DNA of 64,000 bases from Onchocerca lupi (taxonomy: Eukaryota; Nematoda; Chromadorea; Rhabditida; Onchocercidae): NCBI GenBank assembly GCA_028564675.1, contig JAOVVO010000331.1:21009-85008 (forward strand), read 5' to 3'. Every line of letters starts with the position of its first letter. The first letter of the stretch is position 1. The translations under genes and the position numbers were made by a program. Under the pieces are notes generated by a model that saw only the letters and a program-made list of their open reading frames with translations, had not been told where the DNA came from and ran no database searches. Shown here piece after piece: positions 39,892 to 50,752 of the stretch.

Positions 39892-42027
39892 TCAATCTAC
39901 GTGCTCTTCTCTCGTCCCTCCTGGACAATTATTCTTCAATTCTTCTTCTGAATTGTATTGAGTTCCGCACCAAACACAATAATAATGTACAGAACGGAGA
40001 TACCTCGTTAGTTCCGTTAATCTATAAGTAATTTTCATTGTTTTTTAAATGTTACAAATGTATAGTAGCTTAAAGCAAACAGTCAATTTAAATCTATTCT
40101 AAAAAAAAAAATCATATGCATATCTTAAAAATCATTTACATGTCTTTTCTTCCACTAACTTTCATTTTTGATAAACTTATTGAAAATATTTTATATTGAT
40201 ACAAATTTAAATGTGAAATTTTATGGATGCAATCTTTCAATCTTAAATTTTAATTTTTTTCGTAACGTAGATAATATCAATGATAATATAATCCAATAAA
40301 AGAATATTAATTAATAGAAATAAATTGTTAATTGTATTGTTACATTAATTAGTATTAAATTATTCAATCGATGGTTAAATAATAACTTCATCACTATATA
40401 ATTAATCCCTTAATGTTGAGCAAAAGTTATAAATAATAGTTTTAACTGTAATGCTTTTCATTACTCTTTCTATTTCATTTTTCATCTCTCAAGATAAATT
40501 TCAAAAATAACATACAATTCAATAATTTCATTCTCCGGCAGCTCGTCAATCTCCAAATCATCAGGTGCTGTTTTTCCGTTAAAATAAATGAAGCTTTCTG
40601 TAATGGATTCTGATTTTTCAATTCTTCTCTTCTTTACTAAAGAAGTATCTTCCTCTTTCACTGTCTTATATATTGGCCAAAAATGATAGGATGTTGGAAC
40701 TTCCAGACCATTTCTAAAATTGATAAAAAAAAAGAAGTGAACAAAAGATTATTAAAAATCTGGAATAAAAAAAGTAATATAGCACTGTCTATCTTACCTG
40801 GCATCTAATTCCTGACAAACTTTTCGGCTTTTTTTCAAGTCCTTCGACAGCTGTTTCATACGCGCTGCCCAACGTTTCCTCACGGAAAAATCATCGATGA
40901 GTATTTCCTGGAATCAAGTCCAGTTCAGCAAATTAGAATTTTCGTCAATACATATGCAATTAAGGGATGAAAAAGCACATCATTCGAGTGATTAATAATG
41001 CAATAATAGGCCGAAAGTTTAATCTTTAACTTTATTCTTACAATTTAAAATTTCCAATAAACTAACATTAGCTTTCGCCCTTTCCATTACAGCTTTTTGG
41101 TAGAGATCCATTCGTTTTTTTCGTTTTTCATCCTCTTCAGCATCATGCCCTAATCCTGTACGATCAGTTTTCAACTCTAGTGCAATAGGTACTTTGATCC
41201 CTTCATTGCAACCTAAACTTAATCAATTCTTTCAAAAAAAGAATATATGAATTTATCATTTCGAACGATATCGAAAGCATATTCTTCTATTATCTTCCGA
41301 AATTATAAATTTTTTTTAAAGAAAATCATATTAATTACCTTCTTTTTCTACTCCTAAACTCATCCCAGGCTTGTAACCCATTTTAGACAACAATAGGAAT
41401 CCTTTCGAATTCTCACTAACAGGCTTCGCTAGTGCATCATCTCGCATTTTTTTTTCTATTTCCGAACGTTTTGGTAGATTCCGTAAGCGTTCAATATTTT
41501 CCACTCGTTCCGTTTCAACCTTCAAATGTCGCCGTTGAGCATGAGTTTTCGCAATTCCTAAAACAAAAAAGAAGAATGAGAAAAAAAAAAAATGAAATCG
41601 AAATATCTGACGAAATTTCGTCCTGTTTACCCATTCTTCTACAATTTTAACGTTATACTATCTTCTATGCTTGTTTTACATTCAGATTTAAATAAAATTT
41701 CCTTCAAAAAAAAACTGCGATTTCCCGAATATCAATGATAAATTCTTTATGTAAACAATTTTTATTTCAAAAAATGCTTGCGAAAAAAATTAAGCATAGA
41801 ATTTTTAATATTCTTTTATAAATTTAAACTTCGTTAAATTCAATAAAAGCTGCAAAAGTATAAATTACTCGAAAATTCTCCTTAAATTCATTTATCTCCT
41901 AGAATTTATTGTCACCTTTTTAAACACAACAAAATACAAACAAACCAGGCCGTATATCCACTGATGTATATGTATCAGACATATAATCATCACCATCACT
42001 AGTTGTTGCACCATCCAGATCCATCAT
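39892..42027 (-). CDS. GPATCH11: G-patch domain protein 11
   Basis: Probable RNA-processing factor; G-patch domains activate DEAH-box helicases. Exons: 42027-41946, 41557-41339, 41212-41067, 40907-40798, 40713-40516, 40021-39892; 294 residues against roughly 285 in man. The N-terminus has the family signature DDYMSDTYTSVDIRPG, followed by a basic coiled stretch (residues 28-75). The G-patch (about 85-130) reads KGFLLLSKMGYKPGMSLG, then IKVPIALELKTDRTGLGHD. A charged helical region follows (RKRWAARMKQLSKDLKKSRK), and the C-terminus has LTRYLRSVHYYCVWCGTQY with a CxxC pair and a later NNCPGG, the conserved GPATCH11 tail. The GAEKEG-type linker within the G-patch carries a phase-1 intron. A TTTTAG site 18 bases upstream of the ATG could be a trans-splice acceptor. 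Confidence 0.94.
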
Positions 42028-42043
42028 CCTTCTATATTATCGC

Positions 42044-42050
42044 CTAAAAT
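42044..42050 (-). promoter_or_regulatory. Candidate trans-splice acceptor for GPATCH11
   Basis: On the minus strand AATTTTAG ends 17 bases before the first ATG (42027). Nematode mRNAs are often trans-spliced just upstream of the start codon. Whether this one is cannot be told from DNA alone. Confidence 0.4.
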
Positions 42051-42773
42051 TTATTATAAATTAAATTAAAAAAAAATTGATTTCTAAAAAAAAAAGAAAA
42101 ATTGTCCGAAGGATAGTAAAAATTGATAAAATTTACAAATAATAATATGTTATAAAACAATTGAATAATTCAATACTTATTAAATTTGCAACACTCCTAT
42201 TTAAAAATATTCACTTCCTTACATTTCTCTCAACTATTTCATCGCATATTATTGCTTATAAATCTTATCATTCATTGTCCTTCTTGTTATATCATTTTTT
42301 ATCGTTATTTTATAATTTTCAATTTTTTTTTCCACTTCCATATTTTCAAAACTAAACAATTAAAATTTCCAGTAATGAAAAAAATTGAAAATCGATAAGA
42401 AACTAATAGCTAACTATTCTTTCCAATTTTCAATTTTTTCATTTTCATATTTCTAAAATTAGACAATCTAGATTTCCAGAATTGGGAAATTATTAAACAT
42501 AGGAAAACGGCAATTAATTATTTTCCCTAAATCGCAATTTTCTCATCTTCATATTCATACTTTCCAAATTAAACGATCCGGATTTCCGAAAACGGAAAAT
42601 ATTAACTCTCAAAAATAACCATCGCATTCCGAAACAGCTCTTATAGTTTTGGGATTATTAAACAAGACTCGTCCATTATAAGTATCACCTAAGTTGTTTA
42701 AAAAATGTAAATGGCGGGTTTCCGGTTTCTGGTTTCCGGTTTTCGGATGAACCGGATATCTATTATTCTATCA

Positions 42774-42785
42774 TTTTGATTTCAG
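42774..42785 (+). promoter_or_regulatory. Candidate trans-splice acceptor for the SR protein gene
   Basis: TTTTGATTTCAG ends nine bases before the ATG at 42795. This is a close match to the nematode acceptor and too near the ATG to belong to an ordinary upstream coding exon. Confidence 0.5.
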
Positions 42786-42794
42786 CCTTTCGAT

Positions 42795-45700
42795 ATGAGC
42801 GGTCGCAGAGGTAGCTATCGGGATGATGAAATACCAACGTTATATGTACGACAAGTGCATTATTCCGCTCGGTATGAATTTTTGTTTTAGTAATTTTTCC
42901 AAATTTTTGAATTTTCTTTTTTTCTTAATATAACCTTTTCTTTTTTTTCTTTGCTTGAAAAAAAAGACTTAATTCGTTTGATTTTTTTTGCTTTCATATG
43001 TTTATTCGAAATTAAATATATTTCATATAGTTTGTGCAAAAATTAATCAAGAAAATTTCGAGAAATATAGCCTATTCATTTTATTTAGTTTTTATTTTTC
43101 TTAATTAATCGATGCATTTATTTATTTCTTTTGTTGAAATTGTGAAATGTAATAGACAATAAGGAATTTTCCTAATTAATTGATTGGTAAGAGAAAGAGG
43201 AAAAAATAATTATTTCTTTGTTTCATATTGATATAGCAAAAATCTAAAATTATATAAAAAGGATTATACAAACATAGCTCTTTCTTTTATATAATAAAGC
43301 TCTCTTTCAGTTTGGATTTGTTATTAGTAGTATATTTGAATTGCTTTTTTCAACATTCCTATCAATAAAATTTTTAAATTTTCAAACCGAAAATTATTAA
43401 TATTAAAAGAGAACTTTAGGCTTATCAACTTATGTGTAATAAGCTTTGAGGTTTTGAGGCCTTATGAATTCGCGGGACAATTTTCAGGCCTGTTGCTTAT
43501 CAACTTATGTGTAATAAGCTTTGAGGCCTTATGAATTCGCGGGACAATTTTCAGGCCTGTTGATTTTGTACTTTTTTTTAGGCCTGATGATTTACGTGCA
43601 TTGTTCGAACGAGTGGGTCCTGTTCGTGATGTTTATATTCCATTGGATTACTACACACGTGAATCACGAGGTTTCGCTTATGTAAAGTAAGTATTTTAAT
43701 AGATTCAAATCTTTTTCAAAATTGCACCAAAAATTATTCAGTTTTCCAATTAGCTTATTTTGGAGATATTTTTTTCTACCTCCTCTTTTTCAAATATAAA
43801 ATTCATATTAACTTTTTTTTTTCAATTAGGTGGAGTTGGAAAGGTGCTTTCTCTCTTTCTGGTATCTCAAGTACTAATTATCAAGCAAATCTTCAAGTTC
43901 AAGTGTTGAGTATGGTTGAGTAACAAGGAGGTTAAAGTTAACTATTATGAGCTCAAGTATGGGTGGATAGATTGGCTATACTGATGATGACGATATACAG
44001 CGGGGTAAAATATATTTACTGGAGATGAATTCTGCTGTTGCTACTGCCGTATTATTATTGTATTACTACTATCAATTTCTATAATACAAGAAACCACCCT
44101 TTTATATACTTTTGATTGGACCAAAAATTTCTCTTTTTTAAGGTGTGTTTTTGTTAAGTTTTCCGTAGTTTGTACTTGTAATTTTTAACGATCAGATTTT
44201 AAAATCGTGTTCAATTTTCAATTTACTTTTGATAATATTCCTCACTTTCGTTAGTCTGTCGTCATTACTGATATGAAAGGACTTTCTTTTTCATATAAGT
44301 AAATTACAGATTTGAATTTACACGGGATGCAGAAGAAGCGTTGAGAGAGTTGAATGGTGCAAGCATTCTGGGAAGACGTATCGAGATTGAATGGGCTGAA
44401 GGACAACGAAAAAGTATCCTTTTAGTTATTATGAATTTTCTTTCATTGCTTTTCAAAATTCGATTTTTTAAATGTAAAATTCCCCATTAAAAAACATTTT
44501 TCTCTAACTGGATGAATTATCATTCGTTACTGTTTTTATCCGCTTTTAATCTCATTACGGATAATCCAATCATCTATTGCAAGGCGTTTCTTGTCGGTAG
44601 TAAATGACTTGTATACCGAATATATTTTGGACTTTTTGTTATAATTCAAATCATTAAACCAATCAATTTAATTCAACGAATGATTAATTTGTCATTGAAG
44701 ACATACAACACACATAGTAGTGATTTCTCAAATCTCTCAGAAATACACTGTATTATATAATAATACTAATTATTATTAATTTCTTCAATAAGATGAGGTA
44801 TCGGTTAAAATTCGTGAGAGAAGATTGAAAGGGAGAAAAGAATTAGGAAAGAGAGAGAGAAGGAAAATTTATATACATAATTTCTTTTGAATTTCTGTTA
44901 TTGTATATCCAACGTTACAAAATCCTTATACGCCAAATGCTTTCAAAGTAATTGCTTTATTTTAGAAGATAAAATTTCAAATTTTTCAGCAAAAATGGAA
45001 ATGCGTACAAGAGATTCTTATAATTCATATCATGTTCGAGATCGGTAAAAATATTTCTTTATATTTATATAATTTTAAGAAAATGTATTATACATAACTT
45101 TCAATAACAAAATCGATATCATGAATTTTAAAATATTCATTATTCTTTTGTAGTTACCGCAGTCGTTCACCGTACAAGACTAGGCGTGAACGTTCACCAC
45201 GACGTCGGTCACGTTCTAGACGTCGTTCACATTCACATTCTAGACGTCGTTCACATTCACGTTCTAGACGTCGTTCACATTCACGTTCTAGACGTCGTTC
45301 ACATTCACGTCCAAAACGAAGGTCTCAGAATTCACGACGACATCGTTCAAGTTCGCGACATCAGCACAGCAGCACAAGATCCAGAAATAGTAGAAATACA
45401 AGGTCATCGTCGATCGGGTAAACTTTACAAAAGTTTTTTTTTTTTTTTTCGGAGAAAATTGTTTGTTTGCGTAAACAAATGTGTATAAAGGCTGCGTTAT
45501 GGCATAGTTTATTACAGCAACTACGTTATAATACAGTTTATAGATGAATATGGAATGTACAGTCGATAGCTTAAATATTGTTTTATAGAAATTAGAGGAA
45601 TTTATTTTGGGTTTTAATTTGAACTGGAAACTGGTAAAGTTTTAGATAAGGAATTTGGTTTAAAACCGAATTAAGCATTGTACTGGGCAAAGGATGTTTA

Positions 45701-46819
45701 AGATAGATAACATTCCTTTTTACAGTATAAACATTTACAATATTCTAGACATAAACACATGGGCATGATTGTAAGACCAGAAATTACATGAGCGCACGAT
45801 TTCCCATTATTGAAGTTATGATAGGAAATCTTAACAAAGATGAAAATTAAAATATATGAATTAGTTCCCCTTATTTATTGTTGAAGAGGAAGCTATGAAA
45901 ATGGAGACAAAGATGAGAATTCAATATACATCGTAACATTCTTACATATTCTTGGGAAATTTTCTATATATTTTGATTATTTGAATATATTTGCAAAAAT
46001 TTGTTCTTTCTGACAGTATGAGACTTCATTTACAGTGCTCGAAATAATCATGAGGAAGATCGAAAAACAGTGAGATCAAAATCGCCGCCTCTTTCCGGAT
46101 CTTTGTTACGTTCATCGGATGAAATTAATCCAAATGATGAGGAGCACGATATTGTTATGAATGACCTCAAGTAAGTTTCAAATTCATGCAATCTTTGCAC
46201 TGAAATAACTTTTCTTTTCATTTTGCTGCACATTTGCAGTTTCACTCCAAAGCGTGTAAAAAGCTGGTATCTTCTACCCTATATTCTCCATTAATTCATT
46301 TTATTTTCTGACTAAGTTGTTTGTGATTTATATAAAGCACAGATTATTGTAAGGATCGGCCGGAAAAAAATTAGGCCTGCTTTTTCACTATTCTTTTTTA
46401 TGATGGGCTTAACGTTTGAAAAATATACATAAGAAAAATGTTATGTAATTTTCACAAATTATAGTATCTCAAATCAAAAGATTGCTGAAGAACTTAAAGA
46501 ACCAATCATTGATGAATTGGAGATAAGAAGTGAGGCCCGAACTAGTGATATCGAAATCGATGAAAAGCAAATTCAAAAAGCTATTCAAAAGAATGGAAGC
46601 ATTGACTATCTCGAAGATCATATTGGAGTGGAAATTGATGGATACAATGGTTCAGCAATTGAAGAGGAAGAGGAAGATAAAGCAGTCGCGGATATTGAAG
46701 TAATTGATGAGTTTACTGAACAAAATGGTATTATTTTTAATGATACCATTACTGAGAATGATTGTCTGAATGATAGTATTAATGTGCAGGAATTACTAAT
46801 AAGTGATGCAACCAGTTGA
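42795..46819 (+). CDS. SRSF10/SRSF12-like SR splicing factor with acidic tail
   Basis: RNA-binding SR protein acting in pre-mRNA splicing. Exons: 42795-42871, 43582-43686, 44310-44413, 44990-45044, 45154-45417, 46036-46170, 46465-46819; 364 residues in phase. One RRM (about 15-95): RNP2 LYVRQV, then VRDVYIPLDYYTRESRGFAYVKF (RNP1) and GRRIEIEWAEGQRKT. The PLDYYTR..RGFAYV stretch and the EGQRKT end are diagnostic of the SRSF10/12 group. An RS/RH region follows at about 115-200, including four exact eight-residue units RRSHSRSR. The last exon encodes about 118 residues rich in Glu/Asp/Ile (AIEEEEEDKAVADIEVIDEF) ending SDATS, which I do not know from vertebrate relatives. Intron 1 has a fresh duplication beside the acceptor of exon 2, and intron 2 a possible poison exon, both pointing to regulated splicing. 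Confidence 0.88.
43421..43562 (+). repeat. Tandem duplication (75 + 67 bp) next to SR gene exon 2
   Basis: Copy 1 (43421-43495) and copy 2 (43496-43562) are essentially identical except for eight extra bases (GGTTTTGA type) in copy 1. Each ends in a TTTTCAGGCCTG acceptor-like site resembling the true exon 2 acceptor at 43581. Confidence 0.95.
43830..43930 (+). other. Candidate stop-containing (poison) cassette exon in SR gene intron 2
   Basis: A strong acceptor (T-run then TTCAATTAG) precedes sequence that continues the phase of exon 2 for 30 sense codons (KWSWKGAFSLSGISSTNYQA onward) and then meets TAA at 43921-43923. A GTTAAAG donor follows at 43931. The sequence is less AT-rich than the intron around it. 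SR-protein genes commonly carry such exons for autoregulation through nonsense-mediated decay. It could instead be a terminal alternative exon. Confidence 0.5.
45221..45316 (+). repeat. Four 24-bp coding repeats in the RS domain
   Basis: Units at 45221, 45245, 45269 and 45293 share CGTCGTTCACATTCAC plus GTTCTAGA-like ends and encode RRSHSHSR, RRSHSRSR, RRSHSRSR and RRSHSRPK. Their near-identity at silent positions suggests recent expansion. Confidence 0.95.
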
Positions 46820-48432
46820 AGATGAATTATTCTCTTATTTGGTTTTGTATTTTGTTTGTGTTGAATTATATTTCAATTTTCTTTTGATTAAGAAAAAAAG
46901 TAAGGCTTGAGGTTTAGTGTTATAGACATAGAAAAGAAAAGAAAGAGAAAAATACAATTTACTAAATGATAATTGAAGCTTAAGTTCAGTATCAAAGGAG
47001 AGAAAATAATTAATAACCTTTTGATGAGTTAGAATTTGAATTCAATAAAATCGTTGTCATCATGGAATACGATATTTGAAAATTACTGAGGGTATCATTG
47101 ATAGATTTCTAATGAGAGATACATATTCCCCAATGTTATTGTAATTTTTATATGCAAGCTTTCCTGCATATGCAGCAAATTTTTTCATATAGAAATATTT
47201 AATTCTTAGATATTAGTCACAGAGCAATTTATTATGTAGGAAGCAATTAAATACGGAAATTTGATCCGTTTTTATGTCGTAATATAAAGTGAGCCCAATA
47301 TATGAAACCGAGTTATCAAGGTAAAGTATTATATCTTTTTGGATATGAATAGAATTAGCTTGTCAATTAGTGTGCAGTGCTCATAGCCTTAAAATAAAGG
47401 AAAAAATTAAAAATAAAAATAAAAAATTCATATTTTATATGAAAAATCATATTATAATAGAAAGATATAGTTCAGAAACTTACAAATCAATTTGATTTGA
47501 ATTTATTGGATTGTGATGGAGTTATGTTTGAAAGTATACTTAATAAAATTATTACGGGTGTTATTTTTCACTTTTTTTTTCCTTTTTGATAGTTTTCTTC
47601 TGATTGCTCTGATTCATTTTCTTTGAATGATTATGCATGATTGTAAACTCTGTCTTTATCAGATAACCATGGATGATTTTTATATTCGTATATTTCAGAA
47701 GTAACAAGTCGTCATAAATGTTTTAATCTAAAAATAAATGATTTTTGTTATTTAAGAAAAAAGTGATAAAATTAAAAAATTGACAAATAATAGGAATTAT
47801 TTTGGATCATTTCCTATTCTGTTTCTTATTTCTTGCTATACAATTCATATATCCTCAGTTGTGTCATAATTAATTCCTGCTGTTTAACTTCTTTATTATG
47901 GAAAATAAAGATTTTTTTGTCAAAGAATAATAATTTAATGGAATTGAGAAAGATTCATAATGGAATTGGGAAAGATTTTCTTTTTTTATCCCACTTTATT
48001 CTTATATGTATATTTTATTAAATCATTCGTAATTATTTTCCTGGCGTAAATTTTTTTATCTAATTCCGTTAATTATTAGTAAAATAAAATTTCCAGAATT
48101 TTCGTTCAATTTCTTTTTTTGGTCCTTTGCCTTATATCCATTATTTATGTAAATTTCAAACATGATGTCAAAAAAAAAAAACTATCAAATCCAAAAAAAT
48201 TTAGATTTCAATTTTTTCCCGCTTTTTCAATAATTGATTTTTTTTATTCGACAAATTTTACATTTTAATGATTAGACGAAAAACAAGAGCTGATTTATTT
48301 TTAGATTATTGTTAATTAATTTGTAGGATGGGAAATGGAGATTCGTATTTTTTATGTACCAAAGAATGATGCTTTTATTAGATATATTGCAACTTTTGTG
48401 AAATGTTAATATTTCTAATTAAGCGATAGTTT

Positions 48433-48534
48433 AGTTTCTTAATTAATCATTTTAGTGATGATAAGAAGTTTCGTAATTAATTATTTCAGTGTTGATAAGA
48501 AGTTTCTTAATTAATCATTTCAGTGATGATAAAA
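48433..48534 (+). repeat. 34-bp tandem repeat, three copies
   Basis: Copies at 48433-48466, 48467-48500 and 48501-48534 begin AGTTTC(T/G)TAATTAAT and contain CATTT(C/T)AGTG(A/T)TGATAA. Only a few substitutions separate them and there are no indels. They end 145 bases before the ESCO start codon. Confidence 0.97.
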
Positions 48535-48630
48535 AGTAGGGAAATCCACAAAAGGTAAGAATCACAACTTGAATTTCATTTATACGATATTGTCGGATTA
48601 ATTTCATGTGATTTCGATTATTCCATTTTT

Positions 48631-48648
48631 TTTTTTCTTTTTTTTCAG
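48631..48648 (+). promoter_or_regulatory. Candidate trans-splice or first-intron acceptor of ESCO
   Basis: A long T-rich tract ends TTTTTTTCAG at 48648, 30 bases before the ATG at 48679. The sequence between is open in frame but has no other ATG. This fits spliced-leader addition or an untranslated first exon. Confidence 0.55.
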
Positions 48649-48678
48649 TTTTTGGACATTTTCGGCTTTAATGCTAGA

Positions 48679-49142
48679 ATGCCATTTTTGCGACAAAAAT
48701 TACTAACCGATTTCTATCGTTTGCCAGAAAAATGTGATGAATCTAATGCTCTGTCATTGCCTGATATAAATTGTAAATCGGATAATATTGCTAATTCGAA
48801 TTTTGAAAATGGCGAATTTCGCAAACATTTATCATCAACTGAAAATTGCGCATTATCAGTATCACCTATCGTAGCTAGTACTTCGAAAATTATTCGTACA
48901 AAACTTATCGTATCCGCAAATGATATTAAAAAGAAACGACGAATGTTAATGGATGATCCAAATCAAATGATTTTGGATGCTGGACAAAAGCAATTCGGTT
49001 ATCAGCATTGCAAACAGGTTTTTCTTCTAAATTTAATAATTTAATGAGATGATGATAGAAAAAAAGATGAAGATTCATTTTAACTTTTTATTATGAAATT
49101 GAGAATTAGGCTTAATTTATGAAATTAATTATTTTTTGGCAT

Positions 49143-49177
<35 letters not shown>

Positions 49178-50752
49178 CTAAATTAGCTAACGCCAATTTT
49201 TTTCGTACGAAACATATATATATAAATCATGATAAAAAAAAATAAGAAATGCGATTCAATCGTAGAATTGTCTTGTTTCAGATAGTTTTATGATAAATAT
49301 TATCATGTATTTTCAGTGTGGTATGATATATGATTGTGATTCGTTATCCGATCGAAAGGAACATCAGAAATTTCACAGTCGTTTCCTATCAACGAAATGG
49401 TTTCGTGTACAAACTGCACAGCTAGATATTTGGAAACAGTATAATTTTTTTTTTTTTTTCGTTTGAAGATTTTCTTATTATATTTTAATTCAAATTTGAA
49501 ATTTTTACTTGAAATTTTCACAATTTCAATTTGGTTTAATTTTCATATAGATGATTTTGTTTATTTATCATATTTAAATTCAAATTTGAAATTTTTACTT
49601 GAAATGTTACAATTTCAATCTGATTTAATTTTCATATAGATGATTTTATAATTATTACCTATAAAATGCATTATATTTAAGTCACATTTTGAATTATTAC
49701 TGATGTAAATTAATGAATCTTACATAAATTGCTTTTCTTTTTAGAGCTGCTTTTTGTATTGTTGAACAATTCGATGGGACTTACAGTCATATATTTTGCA
49801 TTACGCAAACATCAAAATGTACTTTGAAAGCACGTGTTGATAAGGTTTATTTTCTTCGTTATCTTTTTTTTTTTATTTGATATTTTAAAATGATAAGATT
49901 TTTTTTTTTTGGAATATATATCTAATGGCATTTCATTACAAATTAGACTATACTTAAATGATAGAATTCAAATAAATCCAGGCAAATAAAAGCCTACTTT
50001 ATTCTTTATCCTTTCAATTCGAATGCATTTCCAGTGTTAATTATTTATCTCTTATCATGACTTCATTGCAGATTATTCAAGAATGTATCAACAGAGAATT
50101 AGGCTATACACCAGATTTGGCACAAGTTTGGACATCGGATGGGAGAAGACAAGCTTGGGTATACATTACAGCTTCAGATACGTATTATTTTATTGGTGCT
50201 GTAGCATTAGTTGAAAAAGTGTCCAAAGAACAACTATACTATGCAGAGGTTATATCATTTTTATATTTTCAATTAATTTTAATTTGATTTAAGTTTTTGC
50301 CTGTAACAACTAGAACTTGAATGATGTTTGACTTGTCTTTATTATCAAAAAATTTTATAACTTCTTTTCTTTTTGAAAAAAAATAAATTTGTAATTGAAA
50401 TTGACACTTAATTCGATGTAATTTAATTTTGGTGCTTAATTTAATTTATGATAATTAATCATGGCATAAATTTTAATTTTCGCTTAATTTCAAGGAAAAC
50501 TCTGAAAGTAATCATGAAATCTCAAAAAGCAACAATATATATATGGGTGTTAATCGAATTTGGGTACATCAAACATTACGACGCAAAGGTATTGCGGCAC
50601 TTTTGCTAGATCATGCACGATCGCATTTCATCAGTTCCAATTTTTTGCCACGTGAAATGATTGCATTTAGTAGTTTAACTGATAGTGGTTTAGCATTTGC
50701 TAAAAATTATGTTCCCGAAGGAAAAGTACTTCTTTATAATTTGAAATCCTGA
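48679..50752 (+). CDS. ESCO: ESCO/Eco1-type cohesin N-acetyltransferase
   Basis: Acetylates the SMC3 head to establish sister-chromatid cohesion in S phase. Exons: 48679-49017, 49317-49438, 49745-49844, 50072-50248, 50495-50752; 331 residues in phase. The N-terminal 100 residues are disordered apart from a PIP-box QKLLTDFY at residues 6-13. The C2H2 zinc finger follows the conserved entry QMILDAGQKQFG, with Cys111, Cys114, His129 and His133 (HCKQCGMIY, EHQKFHSRF). The acetyltransferase domain ends in exon 5 with VNRIWVHQTLRRKGIA (the R-x-x-G-x-A acetyl-CoA loop at 275-280), MIAFSSLTDSGLAFAKNYV and the terminal VLLYNLKS. This order is the Eco1/ESCO family layout. The N-terminus is much shorter than in vertebrate ESCO1/2 and similar to yeast Eco1. 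An upstream coding exon cannot be fully excluded. Confidence 0.93.

Larger units (their letters stand above)
42028..42794. promoter_or_regulatory. Divergent promoter region of GPATCH11 and the SR protein gene
   Basis: The 0.77 kb between the two start codons must contain both promoters. It holds three diverged copies of a repeat with a 108-base period (about 42313-42380, 42421-42496, 42529-42605), each including TTTTC-rich sequence, a CATATTT-like word, an AAACAAT-like word and a TTTCC(A/G) word. It also holds a TTTCCGGTTT cluster at 42718-42760. No TATA box is obvious. Confidence 0.55.
46820..48678. other. Intergenic region between SR protein and ESCO genes
   Basis: The 1.86 kb holds the SR gene 3' UTR and the ESCO 5' region. 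Apart from A/T runs, its one notable element is an exact-length 34-bp triplicate repeat (48433-48534). No additional exon is supported. Confidence 0.65.

Noticed and set aside
48525..48557. An upstream ATG with a GTAAG donor as ESCO exon 1
   Set aside because: The ATG-containing segment ends in phase 2, while the acceptor at 48648 needs phase 0, so the join would shift the frame.
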